Assembly (NCBI GenBank): GCA_019347595.1
Contig: JAHWLA010000085.1
Coordinates: 1 to 10,238, forward strand
Reading direction: 5' to 3'
Source: Actinomycetota bacterium
Lineage (GTDB): Bacteria; Actinomycetota; Acidimicrobiia; Acidimicrobiales; JAHWLA01
DNA: 10,238 bases
The position numbers and the translations under genes were made by a program. The notes under the pieces were generated by a model that was not told the origin of the DNA, searched no databases, and saw only the letters and a program-made list of their open reading frames with translations. Shown here one piece after another: positions 1 to 5,940 of the stretch (its first letter is position 1; each line of letters starts with the position of its first letter).

Positions 1-1542
1 GAGCCCATCGGCGGCGCGGTAACGGTGCAGGAGCGGGCCCCCGGCCGACAGCTCGCGGCGAACGGCCTCGACGGTGCCCCGCACGCGCCGCGAGCCCGTG
101 GGCTCGATGCCGAGGATCGGCAGCACGAGCAAGGCAGCGTCGAGGTCGTCGCTCCCGTAGGCGCGCACGAACGTGTTGCGGCGCTCGTCGAAGCCGTTGG
201 CGAAGACGTCGGCCCGGATGGCGTCGCGCTGGCGCCGCCAACGCTCACGGCGTGGCGCCGACACGGGGTGGGTCTCGGCGATGTGAAGCGCACGGTCGAG
301 GGCGAGCCACGCCATCAGCTTCGAGTGCACGTGGTGGCGGGGCGCATCCCTGACCTCCCAGATCCCGGCGTCGGGATCGCGCCACCGGCGGACGACCTCG
401 TCGGCCAGCGCACTGCCCGCCCGCCACGTCTCTCCGTAGAGGCGGTGCCCGGCCCGCACCAGCAGCCACATGGCATCGAGCACCCAGCCGTAGTTGTCGA
501 GCTGGTGCTGATCGCGCGCGCCGTTGCCGAAGCGGACCGGCCTGCTCGCGGCGAAGCCCTCCCAGTCGACCTCCCGCTCACGAGGGACCGGCTTGCCGTG
601 GATGGTGAGCAGGGCGCGCAGGCGCGGCCGATCGAGACGGCTGGCGTGCAGCAGCCAGTAGAGGAACGCGCACGCCTGCTCCACGTGGCCTACGCCGAGG
701 AAGGCTCCGATCCCGAGGCCTGCGTCACGCGGCCAGGCGTAGCGGTAGTCCCAGTTGCGGCTGCCACCCAGCGACTCGGGCAGCGAGGTGGTGGGCGCCG
801 CCACCGGCGCCCCCGAAGGGGAGTACGTCAGCAGGCGGAGGGTGATCAGGCTGCGCGCGACCTCGTCACGGTGGGGGCCGTCGTAGTCGATGCCTGCCGT
901 CCATTCCCGCCACCGAGCGGCGTCTGCAACGAGTGCGCGCCAGGCCTCGTGCGGAGCGATGAACGTGAGCGGGCCGCGGTGGACAGCGGTGAGCACGGCG
1001 ACCAGCGGCCGGCCGGGCTCGACATCCACTTCGGCGCGCTCGCCCACGACCACCGGCACCGGCGGATCGAGCGAGAGGGCCAGCGCCGTGCCGCCGTTAT
1101 CGCACACGAGCGTCGCCGTCCCTCGGCCCGTCCGAGGACGGCGGCGTTTTTCGCCGAAGCGGGGGTCGAACGACACGGCGATCCGTGCGGGGCGGCCGTG
1201 GACTTCAATGCGCCGCACAAGGCACAGCGTCGGGAACAGCGCGCCGCCGATGTCGGCCACCATGCCGTCCGTGGCGACGACCCGCGCCCCGCCCACCTGC
1301 CACTCGGTCTCCAACACCGACGTCCCCGGTTGGTAGCGCCGGCCCACCAGGCGGGCATCGCCGACCGGTGCGATGGCGAAGTGCCCGCCGCCGTCACCCG
1401 CCAGGAGCTTGGCGAACACCGGGTCGCCGTCGAAGTGGGGGAGGCACATCCAGTCGACCGAGCCGTGCCCGTCGACGAGCGCGGCGGTACGGGTGTCGCC
1501 GACCAGGCCGTAGTCGCCGATGGCGACGCTTCTATCGTCCAT
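1..1542 (-). CDS. Glycoside hydrolase family 15 protein (glucoamylase/trehalase-like), 3' end outside window
   Basis: The minus strand is open without a stop for 514 codons from the ATG at 1542 to the window edge. The protein matches the cytoplasmic bacterial GH15 family, inverting alpha-glucosidases that release glucose from maltodextrins, isomaltose-type glucans or trehalose. Seen: the N-terminal IGDYGLVGDTRTAALVDGHGSVDWMCLP-type segment (residues 8-35, beta-sandwich domain), the SRNWDYRYAWPRDA motif (261-274) opening the (alpha/alpha)6 barrel, and DAGIWEVRD (391-399), where Glu396 aligns with the general acid. The general base lies in the missing C-terminal part; full members are about 600 residues. 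No signal peptide is seen. The start is the only in-frame one before the conserved IGDYGL block, although the AAGGAAG in front of it touches the ATG, so the message may be poorly led. The gene is divergent from folE with 41 bp between. Substrate cannot be settled: trehalase, glucoamylase and isomaltase all occur in this family. Confidence 0.9.
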   Translation of the reverse strand, partial: MDDRSVAIGDYGLVGDTRTAALVDGHGSVDWMCLPHFDGDPVFAKLLAGDGGGHFAIAPVGDARLVGRRYQPGTSVLETEWQVGGARVVATDGMVADIGGALFPTLCLVRRIEVHGRPARIAVSFDPRFGEKRRRPRTGRGTATLVCDNGGTALALSLDPPVPVVVGERAEVDVEPGRPLVAVLTAVHRGPLTFIAPHEAWRALVADAARWREWTAGIDYDGPHRDEVARSLITLRLLTYSPSGAPVAAPTTSLPESLGGSRNWDYRYAWPRDAGLGIGAFLGVGHVEQACAFLYWLLHASRLDRPRLRALLTIHGKPVPREREVDWEGFAASRPVRFGNGARDQHQLDNYGWVLDAMWLLVRAGHRLYGETWRAGSALADEVVRRWRDPDAGIWEVRDAPRHHVHSKLMAWLALDRALHIAETHPVSAPRRERWRRQRDAIRADVFANGFDERRNTFVRAYGSDDLDAALLVLPILGIEPTGSRRVRGTVEAVRRELSAGGPLLHRYRAADGL

Positions 1543-1583
1543 CTTCCTTGACTTTAGACCGACGGCGTGTTGGGCTGGTGCGC

Positions 1584-2248
1584 ATGACCGTTGCCGGACC
1601 GCACCTCGTCGATGTCAATGTCGACCGCGAGGCCGATGTCGAGCCTCGACGCCTCGCGGTAGTACCGGGCGCTCGCATCGACGTCGAGCGAGCAGCGGCC
1701 GCGGTCCGCGACCTGCTCGTCGCACTCGATGTCGACATCGCCGACCCGCACGTCGCCGATACCCCGCGCCGAGTAGCTGCGGCCTACGCCGAGTTGCTTA
1801 CGCCGCCGGCGTTCGAAGCGACCACCTTTGCCAACGACGAGGGGTACGACGGGCCGGTCGTCGCCCGCGACATCCCGTTCCACTCGCTGTGCCAACACCA
1901 CATGTTGCCCTTCGCCGGCGTCGCCCATGTCGGCTACCTACCCGCGACCGCATCCTCGGCTTGTCGAAGTCGGCACGGGTCGTCGAGCACTTCGCCCGCC
2001 GCCTCCAGGTGCAGGAGCGTCTGACGTGCCAGGTGGCCGACTGGCTCGACCACGAGGTGCAGCCCAAGGGCGTGGGCGTGGTGCTCGTCGCCGAGCACTC
2101 CTGCATGAGCCTGCGCGGCGTGCAGAAGGCCGGTTCGACGACTGTCACCTCGGCGCTGCGAGGGCTGGTGCGGGAGGATTCCCGGACGCGCCAGGAGTTC
2201 CTTGCCGCCACCGGCGTCGACCGCGGGCTGGGCGCTCGTCGGGCGTAG
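1584..2248 (+). pseudogene. folE: GTP cyclohydrolase I gene with a one-base frameshift
   Basis: GTP cyclohydrolase I turns GTP into 7,8-dihydroneopterin triphosphate, the first step to tetrahydrofolate and other pterins. The first frame runs from ATG 1584 through RIDVERAAAAVRDLL, DTPRRVAAAYAEL and the zinc motif CQHHMLPF (Cys103, His106) to VGYLP, then becomes nonsense and stops at 2024. The other frame picks up exactly where the family continues, at DRILGLSKSARVVEHFARR, and carries QVQERLT, the third zinc cysteine in EHSCMSLRGVQ and the natural stop at 2246-2248. One base is missing between 1943 and 1944. Restoring it gives a normal full-length protein of 221 residues. As written, the product is 146 residues, lacks half the active site and would be dead. 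No slippery heptamer is seen, so a sequence error or a recent mutation is likelier than programmed frameshifting. GTG 1578 is an alternative start; neither has a clear ribosome binding site. Confidence 0.9.
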
Positions 2249-2260
2249 TCGCACAACCGA

Positions 2261-2279
2261 CCGGGCGCCGTGCGCCCGG
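2261..2279 (+). terminator. GC-rich hairpin between folE and the DUF2231 gene
   Basis: CCGGGCGC (2261-2268) and GCGCCCGG (2272-2279) form a perfect 8-bp stem with a CGT loop. It lies 12 bases after the folE stop and ends just before the ribosome binding site of the next gene. No T-run follows. It may be a U-less terminator for folE or a structure in the leader of the next gene; the sequence does not decide. Confidence 0.35.
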
Positions 2280-2294
2280 AGACAGGAGGAACCC

Positions 2295-2858
2295 ATGAGA
2301 AAGTTCGCCTTTCGGCCGTCGCTGACCATGCAGGGCCGGACCTTCAAGGGGTTGCGGGGGTGGGCGGGCAAGCCGTTGCACCCGCCGCTGACCGACGTCC
2401 CCGTGGGGGCGTACATCCTGGCGGCCGGCTTCGACGTCATCTCCGCCGTCGGCCACAACGAGGAGTGGTCACGCGACTTCTACCGGGCCGCCTCGTTCGC
2501 GCTCATCGGCGGCGCGGCGGCGTCGGTGCTCGCGGCGGTGACCGGGTTCTGGGACTGGCTCAAGTCCACGGAGAAAGGCACGCAGGTGCGGCGCACGGCC
2601 AACGCCCACGCGTGGACGATGGTCGTCGTGACCGTGCTCGTCCTCGCCGGGATCGCCGTGCGCATCGCCGGGTACTGGGGCGAGTCGTCGACGCCCGGCC
2701 TGCCGCTGGCGCTCACCCTGGCTGCCACCGCCCTCACCTTCCTGGGCGGGACCATAGGCGGCTCCCTCGTCTACGACTACGGCTTCAACGTGGAGACGGC
2801 CGGCGACCATCCCGTCTGGCACCCCTCGGAGACGGACGTCCTGCCCGGCCAGAAGTAG
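2295..2858 (+). CDS. DUF2231 family predicted membrane protein
   Basis: This 187-residue protein matches DUF2231, a family of small integral membrane proteins of unknown biochemical function. The family signature is seen at residues 27-40 (KPLHPPLTDVPVGA), followed by four hydrophobic segments at about 35-53, 66-87, 108-127 and 136-160. The loop FWDWLKSTEKGTQVRRTANAHA between the second and third is polar and contains the conserved-looking DW and His. The C-terminus is short and hydrophilic. The start is ATG 2295 because AGGAGG at 2284-2289 sits 5 bases upstream; the open frame extends further back but only through the end of folE. Related proteins are annotated as heme-binding in some genomes, which I cannot confirm here. 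It is the first of three co-directional small genes, 94 bases ahead of the DUF2267 gene. The family call is firm; the function is unknown. Confidence 0.88.
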   Translation: MRKFAFRPSLTMQGRTFKGLRGWAGKPLHPPLTDVPVGAYILAAGFDVISAVGHNEEWSRDFYRAASFALIGGAAASVLAAVTGFWDWLKSTEKGTQVRRTANAHAWTMVVVTVLVLAGIAVRIAGYWGESSTPGLPLALTLAATALTFLGGTIGGSLVYDYGFNVETAGDHPVWHPSETDVLPGQK

Positions 2859-2868
2859 CGGACGGTTG

Positions 2869-2886
2869 CCCGGGACGGCGCCCGGG
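2869..2886 (+). terminator. Hairpin downstream of the DUF2231 gene
   Basis: CCCGGG occurs at 2869-2874 and again at 2881-2886, giving a 6-bp stem with a 6-base loop, 10 bases after the DUF2231 stop. No T-run follows. It is a possible weak or U-less terminator; CCCGGG is self-complementary and common in such GC-rich DNA, so chance is a real alternative. Confidence 0.25.
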
Positions 2887-2895
2887 TAGCGCGCG

Positions 2896-2921
2896 TGTGC
2901 GGGACTTCGCGTCCTCGCACA
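2896..2921 (+). other. Stem-loop in the leader of the DUF2267 gene
   Basis: TGTGCGGGAC (2896-2905) pairs with GTCC-T-CGCACA (2911-2921) to make a 10-bp stem with one bulged T and a TTCGC loop. It stands 31 bases before the GTG start of the DUF2267 gene, directly after the CCCGGG hairpin. It could be the second half of a double terminator or a structured 5' leader; no T-run follows. Confidence 0.3.
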
Positions 2922-2952
2922 ACGCGACGTGAGCACGACAGGAGGTTCCGAC

Positions 2953-3369
2953 GTGGATCACGACGAGTTCATCGGGCAGGTGCAGAACCGGGCTCGGCTC
3001 GCTTCCCGGGGGGAGGCGGAGCGGGCCACGCGGGCCACGCTGGAGACGTTGGCGGAACGCATCGCCGACGGTGCCGCGCACAACCTGGCGGCCCAGCTCC
3101 CCAGCGAGATCGGCGAGCACCTGCGCCGCCAGGCGCCTGCCGCGGCGGGGACGGGCGAGCGGTTCTCGGTCGACGACTTCTTCGAGCTGGTGGCGGAGCG
3201 CGACGGCGTGGAGCGGCCGCAGGCCGTCTTCCACGCACGCGTGGTGCTGGAGGTGCTCGAGGAGGCGACGAGCGGCGGCCTCATGGCGAAGGTCAGGGAG
3301 CAGCTCCCCGCCGAGTTCGACCGCGTGTTCGACGCAGGCAGCGCCGGGCGCATGCGCGGCGACGACTGA
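2953..3369 (+). CDS. DUF2267 domain-containing protein
   Basis: The 138-residue product matches DUF2267, a family of helical, acidic cytoplasmic proteins of unknown function, often near stress genes in actinobacteria and other soil bacteria. Seen: the N-terminal DHDEFIGQVQNRARL helix, then the diagnostic EAERATRATLETLAERIADG (residues 20-39) and NLAAQLPSEIGEHLR, and a second repeat-like half, FSVDDFFELVAERDGVER and VVLEVLEEATSGG, ending in LPAEFDRVFDAG. The two halves resemble each other, as usual in this family. GTG 2953 is chosen because AGGAGG (2940-2945) lies 7 bases upstream and the protein then begins at the family's usual place; an ATG-like start at 2929 would add 8 unconserved residues. 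It is followed after 58 bases by the cysteine-rich gene, with which it is probably co-transcribed. No catalytic residues can be named. Confidence 0.87.
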   Translation: MDHDEFIGQVQNRARLASRGEAERATRATLETLAERIADGAAHNLAAQLPSEIGEHLRRQAPAAAGTGERFSVDDFFELVAERDGVERPQAVFHARVVLEVLEEATSGGLMAKVREQLPAEFDRVFDAGSAGRMRGDD

Positions 3370-3427
3370 TCCGCCCGAGACGTCGACAGAAGCACGAAGC
3401 AACCGATCAACGCCAAAGGAGGCCGCC

Positions 3428-3679
3428 GTGGCCCGCTGCGAGGTGTGCGGCAACGACTACGACAAGTCCTTCGAGGTGGTCGCCGCAGGCGCCCGCCACG
3501 TCTTCGACAGCTTCGAGTGCGCCATCCACCGCATGGCGCCGGTGTGCGAGCACTGCGGCTGCAAGGTCGTCGGCCACGGCGTGGAGGTCGACGGCCGCTT
3601 TTTCTGCTGCGCCCACTGCGCACGCGAGGCGGCGGGCACGACGGAGGCGAAGGACCGCGTCGAAACCGGAATGCGCTGA
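3428..3679 (+). CDS. Small cysteine-rich zinc-binding, metallothionein-like protein
   Basis: An 83-residue protein with nine cysteines: CEVC (4 and 7), Cys31 in DSFECAIH, CEHCGC (40, 43, 45) and CCAHC (60, 61, 64). Nearby His34, His42, His50 and His63 could complete metal sites. The CEHCGC plus VDGRFFCCAHCA arrangement resembles the core of bacterial metallothioneins (BmtA/SmtA type: paired Cys, then D-G-x-x-(Y/F)-C-(C/S)-x-x-C), preceded by an extra CxxC and a YDKSFEV stretch. It may buffer or sense zinc or another soft metal; this is inference from spacing. The start is GTG 3428, with AAAGGAGG at 3415-3422 and a 5-base gap; the long upstream frame is a shadow of the DUF2267 gene. The tail after residue 66 is polar and probably disordered. 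It is the last gene before the convergent esterase gene, 39 bases away. A small zinc-finger adaptor is the alternative. Confidence 0.82.
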   Translation: MARCEVCGNDYDKSFEVVAAGARHVFDSFECAIHRMAPVCEHCGCKVVGHGVEVDGRFFCCAHCAREAAGTTEAKDRVETGMR

Positions 3680-3718
3680 CCCGTCGCCGTCGCCGTCGTC
3701 CTCGCCGCATCGGCGCCG

Positions 3719-5038
3719 TCACGTCGTCCAGGGATACGTCTCCTGCTCGGTGTGCTCGGCGGCGGGCTCGGGGCGCAGGGGGCGCAGCGCCTCGGTTGTC
3801 GTGAACGAGACGAGCGCGTCGTAGCGGCGCCCCATGACCGTCGGCACCCAGTTGCCCCGCCGGTCGCCCTTCGGGTGGTAGACGACGCCGATGGCGCGGT
3901 GTCCGCGTCGGGCGGCCAGCCACGCCGTGTCGCGGTCGTCCGGGAACACGAGCAGCGCGCGCTCCGGGGCGGCATGGCGCAGGAGGTGCTCGTGCGTGCC
4001 TGCCGGCGCAGGCGGCACCGGCATGCGGCGGGCAGGCGCCCCCCAGGCGTCGACCGCGATGACGCTGCCCTCGTAGCCGCCGAAGCCGATGAGCACGACG
4101 CCGTCGTCTGCGTGGCGCTCGCGGACGACCTGCCCGACGTTCAGCATGCCCGCGGCCGCCATGTCGGTGGCGCGAGCGTCGCCGACGTGGGTGTTGTGCT
4201 CCCACACGACGGCCCGAGCACCGGCGCCGTGGTGGGCGACGAGGCGGTCGAGGGTGTCGGCCATGTGGCAGTCCCGGACGTTCCACGAACCGGCGTCGGC
4301 CTGCACCATCGTTCGGTAGTAGCGCTCGGCGCCTGCCAGGACCTCCGCGTTCTGGATGGCATCGAGCTCGGCCTCCCGGTCGTCGGCGCCCACCACACCG
4401 GGGCGGTGGAGCTCGAGCAGCAGGCCGATCACCGCCGTCTCGCACGTCGTCGGCACCAGTCGGGTGGCCCAGGCGTACTCCTGGGGGTCCTCGCCGTAGG
4501 GCTCGAAGCAGCGGAACGCCGCCTTGGCGGCATCGAGCGCGTCCGGCTGGTTCTCGTCGAGGTAGGTGAAGACGCGGCGCAACGACTCCCACAGCGAGTA
4601 GACGTCGAGGCCGTAGAATCCGACGTCGCCGTCCGTGCGTCGGTTGTGGTCCCGCAGCCAGGTGACGAACTCGGCGACCTCCTCGTTGGCCCACATCCAC
4701 GTCGGCCATCGCTCGAAGCGGCCGAGCACCTGGCGCGAGTCGAGCGCCTGGTCGGCGCGTCCTTTGACCCACCGGTTGACGGCGAAGCAGTCGGGCCAGT
4801 CGCCCTCCACGGCGACGAACGAAAAGCCGTGTTCGGCGATGAGCCGCTTGGTGATGGCGGCCCGCCACCGGTAGTACTCCGACGTCCCGTGCGAGGGCTC
4901 GCCGAGCAGCACGAAACGAGCGTCTCCCACTCGCTCCAGTAGCGCGTCGAGGTCGGCGTCCCGGTCGAGCGGGAGGGCGAGGTCGCGGATCTCGTCCAGC
5001 TCGTCGCTGGGTGCCTGGCGGTGGTCGAGCATCGTCAT
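3719..5038 (-). CDS. Erythromycin esterase family protein
   Basis: The 439-residue protein belongs to the erythromycin esterase (Ere/EreB, PF05139) superfamily. True Ere enzymes open the macrolide lactone ring with a metal-independent His-based mechanism, but most environmental members have unknown substrates. Seen: FVLLGEPSHGTSEYYRWR (residues 42-59) with the catalytic-type Glu47 and His50, VAVEGDWPDC with the conserved Glu, GFYGLDVYSLWES, and VVWEHNTHVGDA with Glu280, His281 and His284 completing the usual pocket. No signal peptide is seen, so it is cytoplasmic. The start is ATG 5038, with GGAAGGAG (5047-5054) 8 bases upstream; a second ATG at 5032 is too close to matter. The start overlaps the stop of the upstream hydrolase gene as ATGA, so the two are translationally coupled. 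In other genomes this subgroup is often linked or fused to phosphoribosyltransferases; none is visible here. Resistance to macrolides should not be assumed. Confidence 0.92.
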   Translation of the reverse strand: MTMLDHRQAPSDELDEIRDLALPLDRDADLDALLERVGDARFVLLGEPSHGTSEYYRWRAAITKRLIAEHGFSFVAVEGDWPDCFAVNRWVKGRADQALDSRQVLGRFERWPTWMWANEEVAEFVTWLRDHNRRTDGDVGFYGLDVYSLWESLRRVFTYLDENQPDALDAAKAAFRCFEPYGEDPQEYAWATRLVPTTCETAVIGLLLELHRPGVVGADDREAELDAIQNAEVLAGAERYYRTMVQADAGSWNVRDCHMADTLDRLVAHHGAGARAVVWEHNTHVGDARATDMAAAGMLNVGQVVRERHADDGVVLIGFGGYEGSVIAVDAWGAPARRMPVPPAPAGTHEHLLRHAAPERALLVFPDDRDTAWLAARRGHRAIGVVYHPKGDRRGNWVPTVMGRRYDALVSFTTTEALRPLRPEPAAEHTEQETYPWTT

Positions 5039-5757
5039 GGCGTGCGCTCCTTCCGTGCGGGCGGCGCCAGGTGGGTGAGGAACCAGTCGCCGGCGCGGCG
5101 GGCAACAGCTTCGAGGGTGCCCGGCTCCTCGAACAGGTGGGTCGCACCGGGGATGACGTCGAGGCGGCGCTCGGCGTCCATGCGATTGTGCGCCTCGCGA
5201 TTGAGGCCGATGACGACGTCGTCCAACCCGCCGACAAGGAGCAGCGTGGGTGCACGCACCGCGGCCAGGGCGTCGTCGGCGAGGTCGGGCCGACCGCCTC
5301 GCGACACCACGGCGCCCACCACGTCGGGGAGGCGGGCGGCGGCGACGAGGGCGGCCGCGGCGCCCGTGCTGGCGCCGAAGAGCCCGACGGGGCGACCGCC
5401 GACGTCCGGGGCGCCGGCCGCCCATCGAGCGGCGACGGCGACCCGCGTCGACAGGAGGGCGATGTCGAAGCGAAGCTCGCGGGTACGCAGGTCGACCGCC
5501 TCCTCCTCCGCGGTCAGCAGGTCGAGGAGCAGGGTCGCCAACCCGCGGCTGCGCAGGTGTTCGGCCACCATGCGATTGCGCGGGCTGTGCCGGCTGCTCC
5601 CGCTCCCGTGCGCGAACACCACGGTCGCCACGGCGGGCGACGGAACGCCGAGCTCGCCGTCGAGGGCGGGCCCGTCGGAGAGCGTGATGCGTACCGGGTG
5701 TTCGTCGGCGTCCCGGCCGGCGGCGGGCGGGTGACGGAATCGTCCGCCGAGCGACAT
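5035..5757 (-). CDS. Alpha/beta hydrolase, dienelactone-hydrolase-like
   Basis: A 240-residue alpha/beta hydrolase. Seen: the strand and oxyanion segment VVFAHGSGSSRHSPRN (residues 47-62), the nucleophile elbow GASTG with Ser130 (128-132), the acid segment LVGGLDDVV (Asp179 or Asp180) and GATHLFEEPG with His207. That is a complete Ser-Asp-His triad. The family is related to dienelactone hydrolases and small-molecule esterases; the substrate is unknown. Start: ATG 5757 is preferred over the GTG at 5766, because GGAGG (5766-5770) sits 8 bases before the ATG but overlaps the GTG itself. No signal peptide is visible. It is the first gene of a two-gene operon, with its TGA (5035-5037) sharing bases with the ATG of the erythromycin-esterase gene. 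Two hydrolases made together suggest a shared ester or lactone substrate, which is inference. The promoter must lie in the 183-base region shared with pstS. Confidence 0.88.
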   Translation of the reverse strand: MSLGGRFRHPPAAGRDADEHPVRITLSDGPALDGELGVPSPAVATVVFAHGSGSSRHSPRNRMVAEHLRSRGLATLLLDLLTAEEEAVDLRTRELRFDIALLSTRVAVAARWAAGAPDVGGRPVGLFGASTGAAAALVAAARLPDVVGAVVSRGGRPDLADDALAAVRAPTLLLVGGLDDVVIGLNREAHNRMDAERRLDVIPGATHLFEEPGTLEAVARRAGDWFLTHLAPPARKERTP

Positions 5758-5793
5758 GTCGACCACCTCCGAACGCGCGCGTACCCGCGCCGG

Positions 5794-5813
5794 GCCGTGC
5801 CGTATCGCACGGC
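5794..5813. repeat. Perfect inverted repeat in the divergent control region
   Basis: GCCGTGC (5794-5800) and GCACGGC (5807-5813) are perfect arms around the 6-base centre CGTATC. The repeat is 36 bases upstream of the hydrolase start and 25 bases from the Pho box. Its place in a divergent promoter region fits a dimeric repressor operator for the hydrolase-esterase operon; a leader hairpin in that message is the other reading. No regulator gene adjoins it. Confidence 0.4.
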
Positions 5814-5838
5814 GACCGGGCGCCGGGGCCTGCCAAGA

Positions 5839-5871
5839 GTTCGCAGCCGGTTCACCGGCCGTTCAGCCGCC
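5839..5871 (+). promoter_or_regulatory. Triple Pho box (PhoP direct repeats) upstream of pstS
   Basis: Three 11-base units lie end to end: GTTCGCAGCCG (5839-5849), GTTCACCGGCC (5850-5860) and GTTCAGCCGCC (5861-5871). The centre unit carries the full GTTCACC core known for actinobacterial PhoP direct repeat units, and the flanking units keep GTTC at exactly 11-base steps. PhoP of the PhoR-PhoP two-component system binds such repeats under phosphate limitation and activates pst genes. The array ends 69 bases before the pstS start, where such a site is expected. A weak -10-like TACCGT is at 5899-5904, without a good -35, as is usual for activator-dependent promoters. The same array is 81 bases from the divergent hydrolase start, so that operon could also be affected. 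Confidence 0.72.
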
Positions 5872-5925
5872 GGCCTCCGCCCCGTCAGACCCCCTCCGTA
5901 CCGTCGCAGGTGACAGCGACATCCC

Positions 5926-5931
5926 AGGAGG
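5926..5931 (+). promoter_or_regulatory. pstS ribosome binding site that decides a TTG start
   Basis: AGGAGG directly abuts the in-frame GTG at 5932 with no spacer, but stands 9 bases before the in-frame TTG at 5941. Spacing therefore favours the TTG as the true start of pstS. Confidence 0.65.
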
Positions 5932-5940
5932 GTGAGTCAC

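Noticed and set aside
25..1551. A 508-codon plus-strand open frame
   Set aside because: It is the antisense shadow of the GH15 gene, rich in Arg/Ala/Val/Pro with no family motif; the opposite strand carries clear GH15 motifs throughout.
1548..1583. TTGACT at 1548-1553 as a -35 box for folE
   Set aside because: The place where a -10 should be reads TGGGCT, and the distance to the start would leave almost no leader; not strong enough to list as a promoter.
1935..1950. Programmed -1 frameshifting in folE
   Set aside because: No X-XXY-YYZ slippery heptamer or downstream pseudoknot is evident, and folE genes are not known for recoding; a lost base is simpler.
3703..3715. CGCCG-CAT-CGGCG stem between two convergent genes as a bidirectional terminator
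   Set aside because: The stem is only 5 bp, has no T-run on either side and lies in a CGTCGC-repetitive stretch where such matches arise by chance.
3719..5038. Calling the Ere-family protein a macrolide resistance gene
   Set aside because: Catalytic residues are present, but the superfamily is broad and the gene sits among chromosomal housekeeping and stress genes with no sign of a mobile element.
2958..5255. A 765-codon minus-strand open frame
   Set aside because: It crosses three recognised genes on both strands, is extremely arginine-rich and has no domain pattern. Long spurious frames are expected at this GC content.
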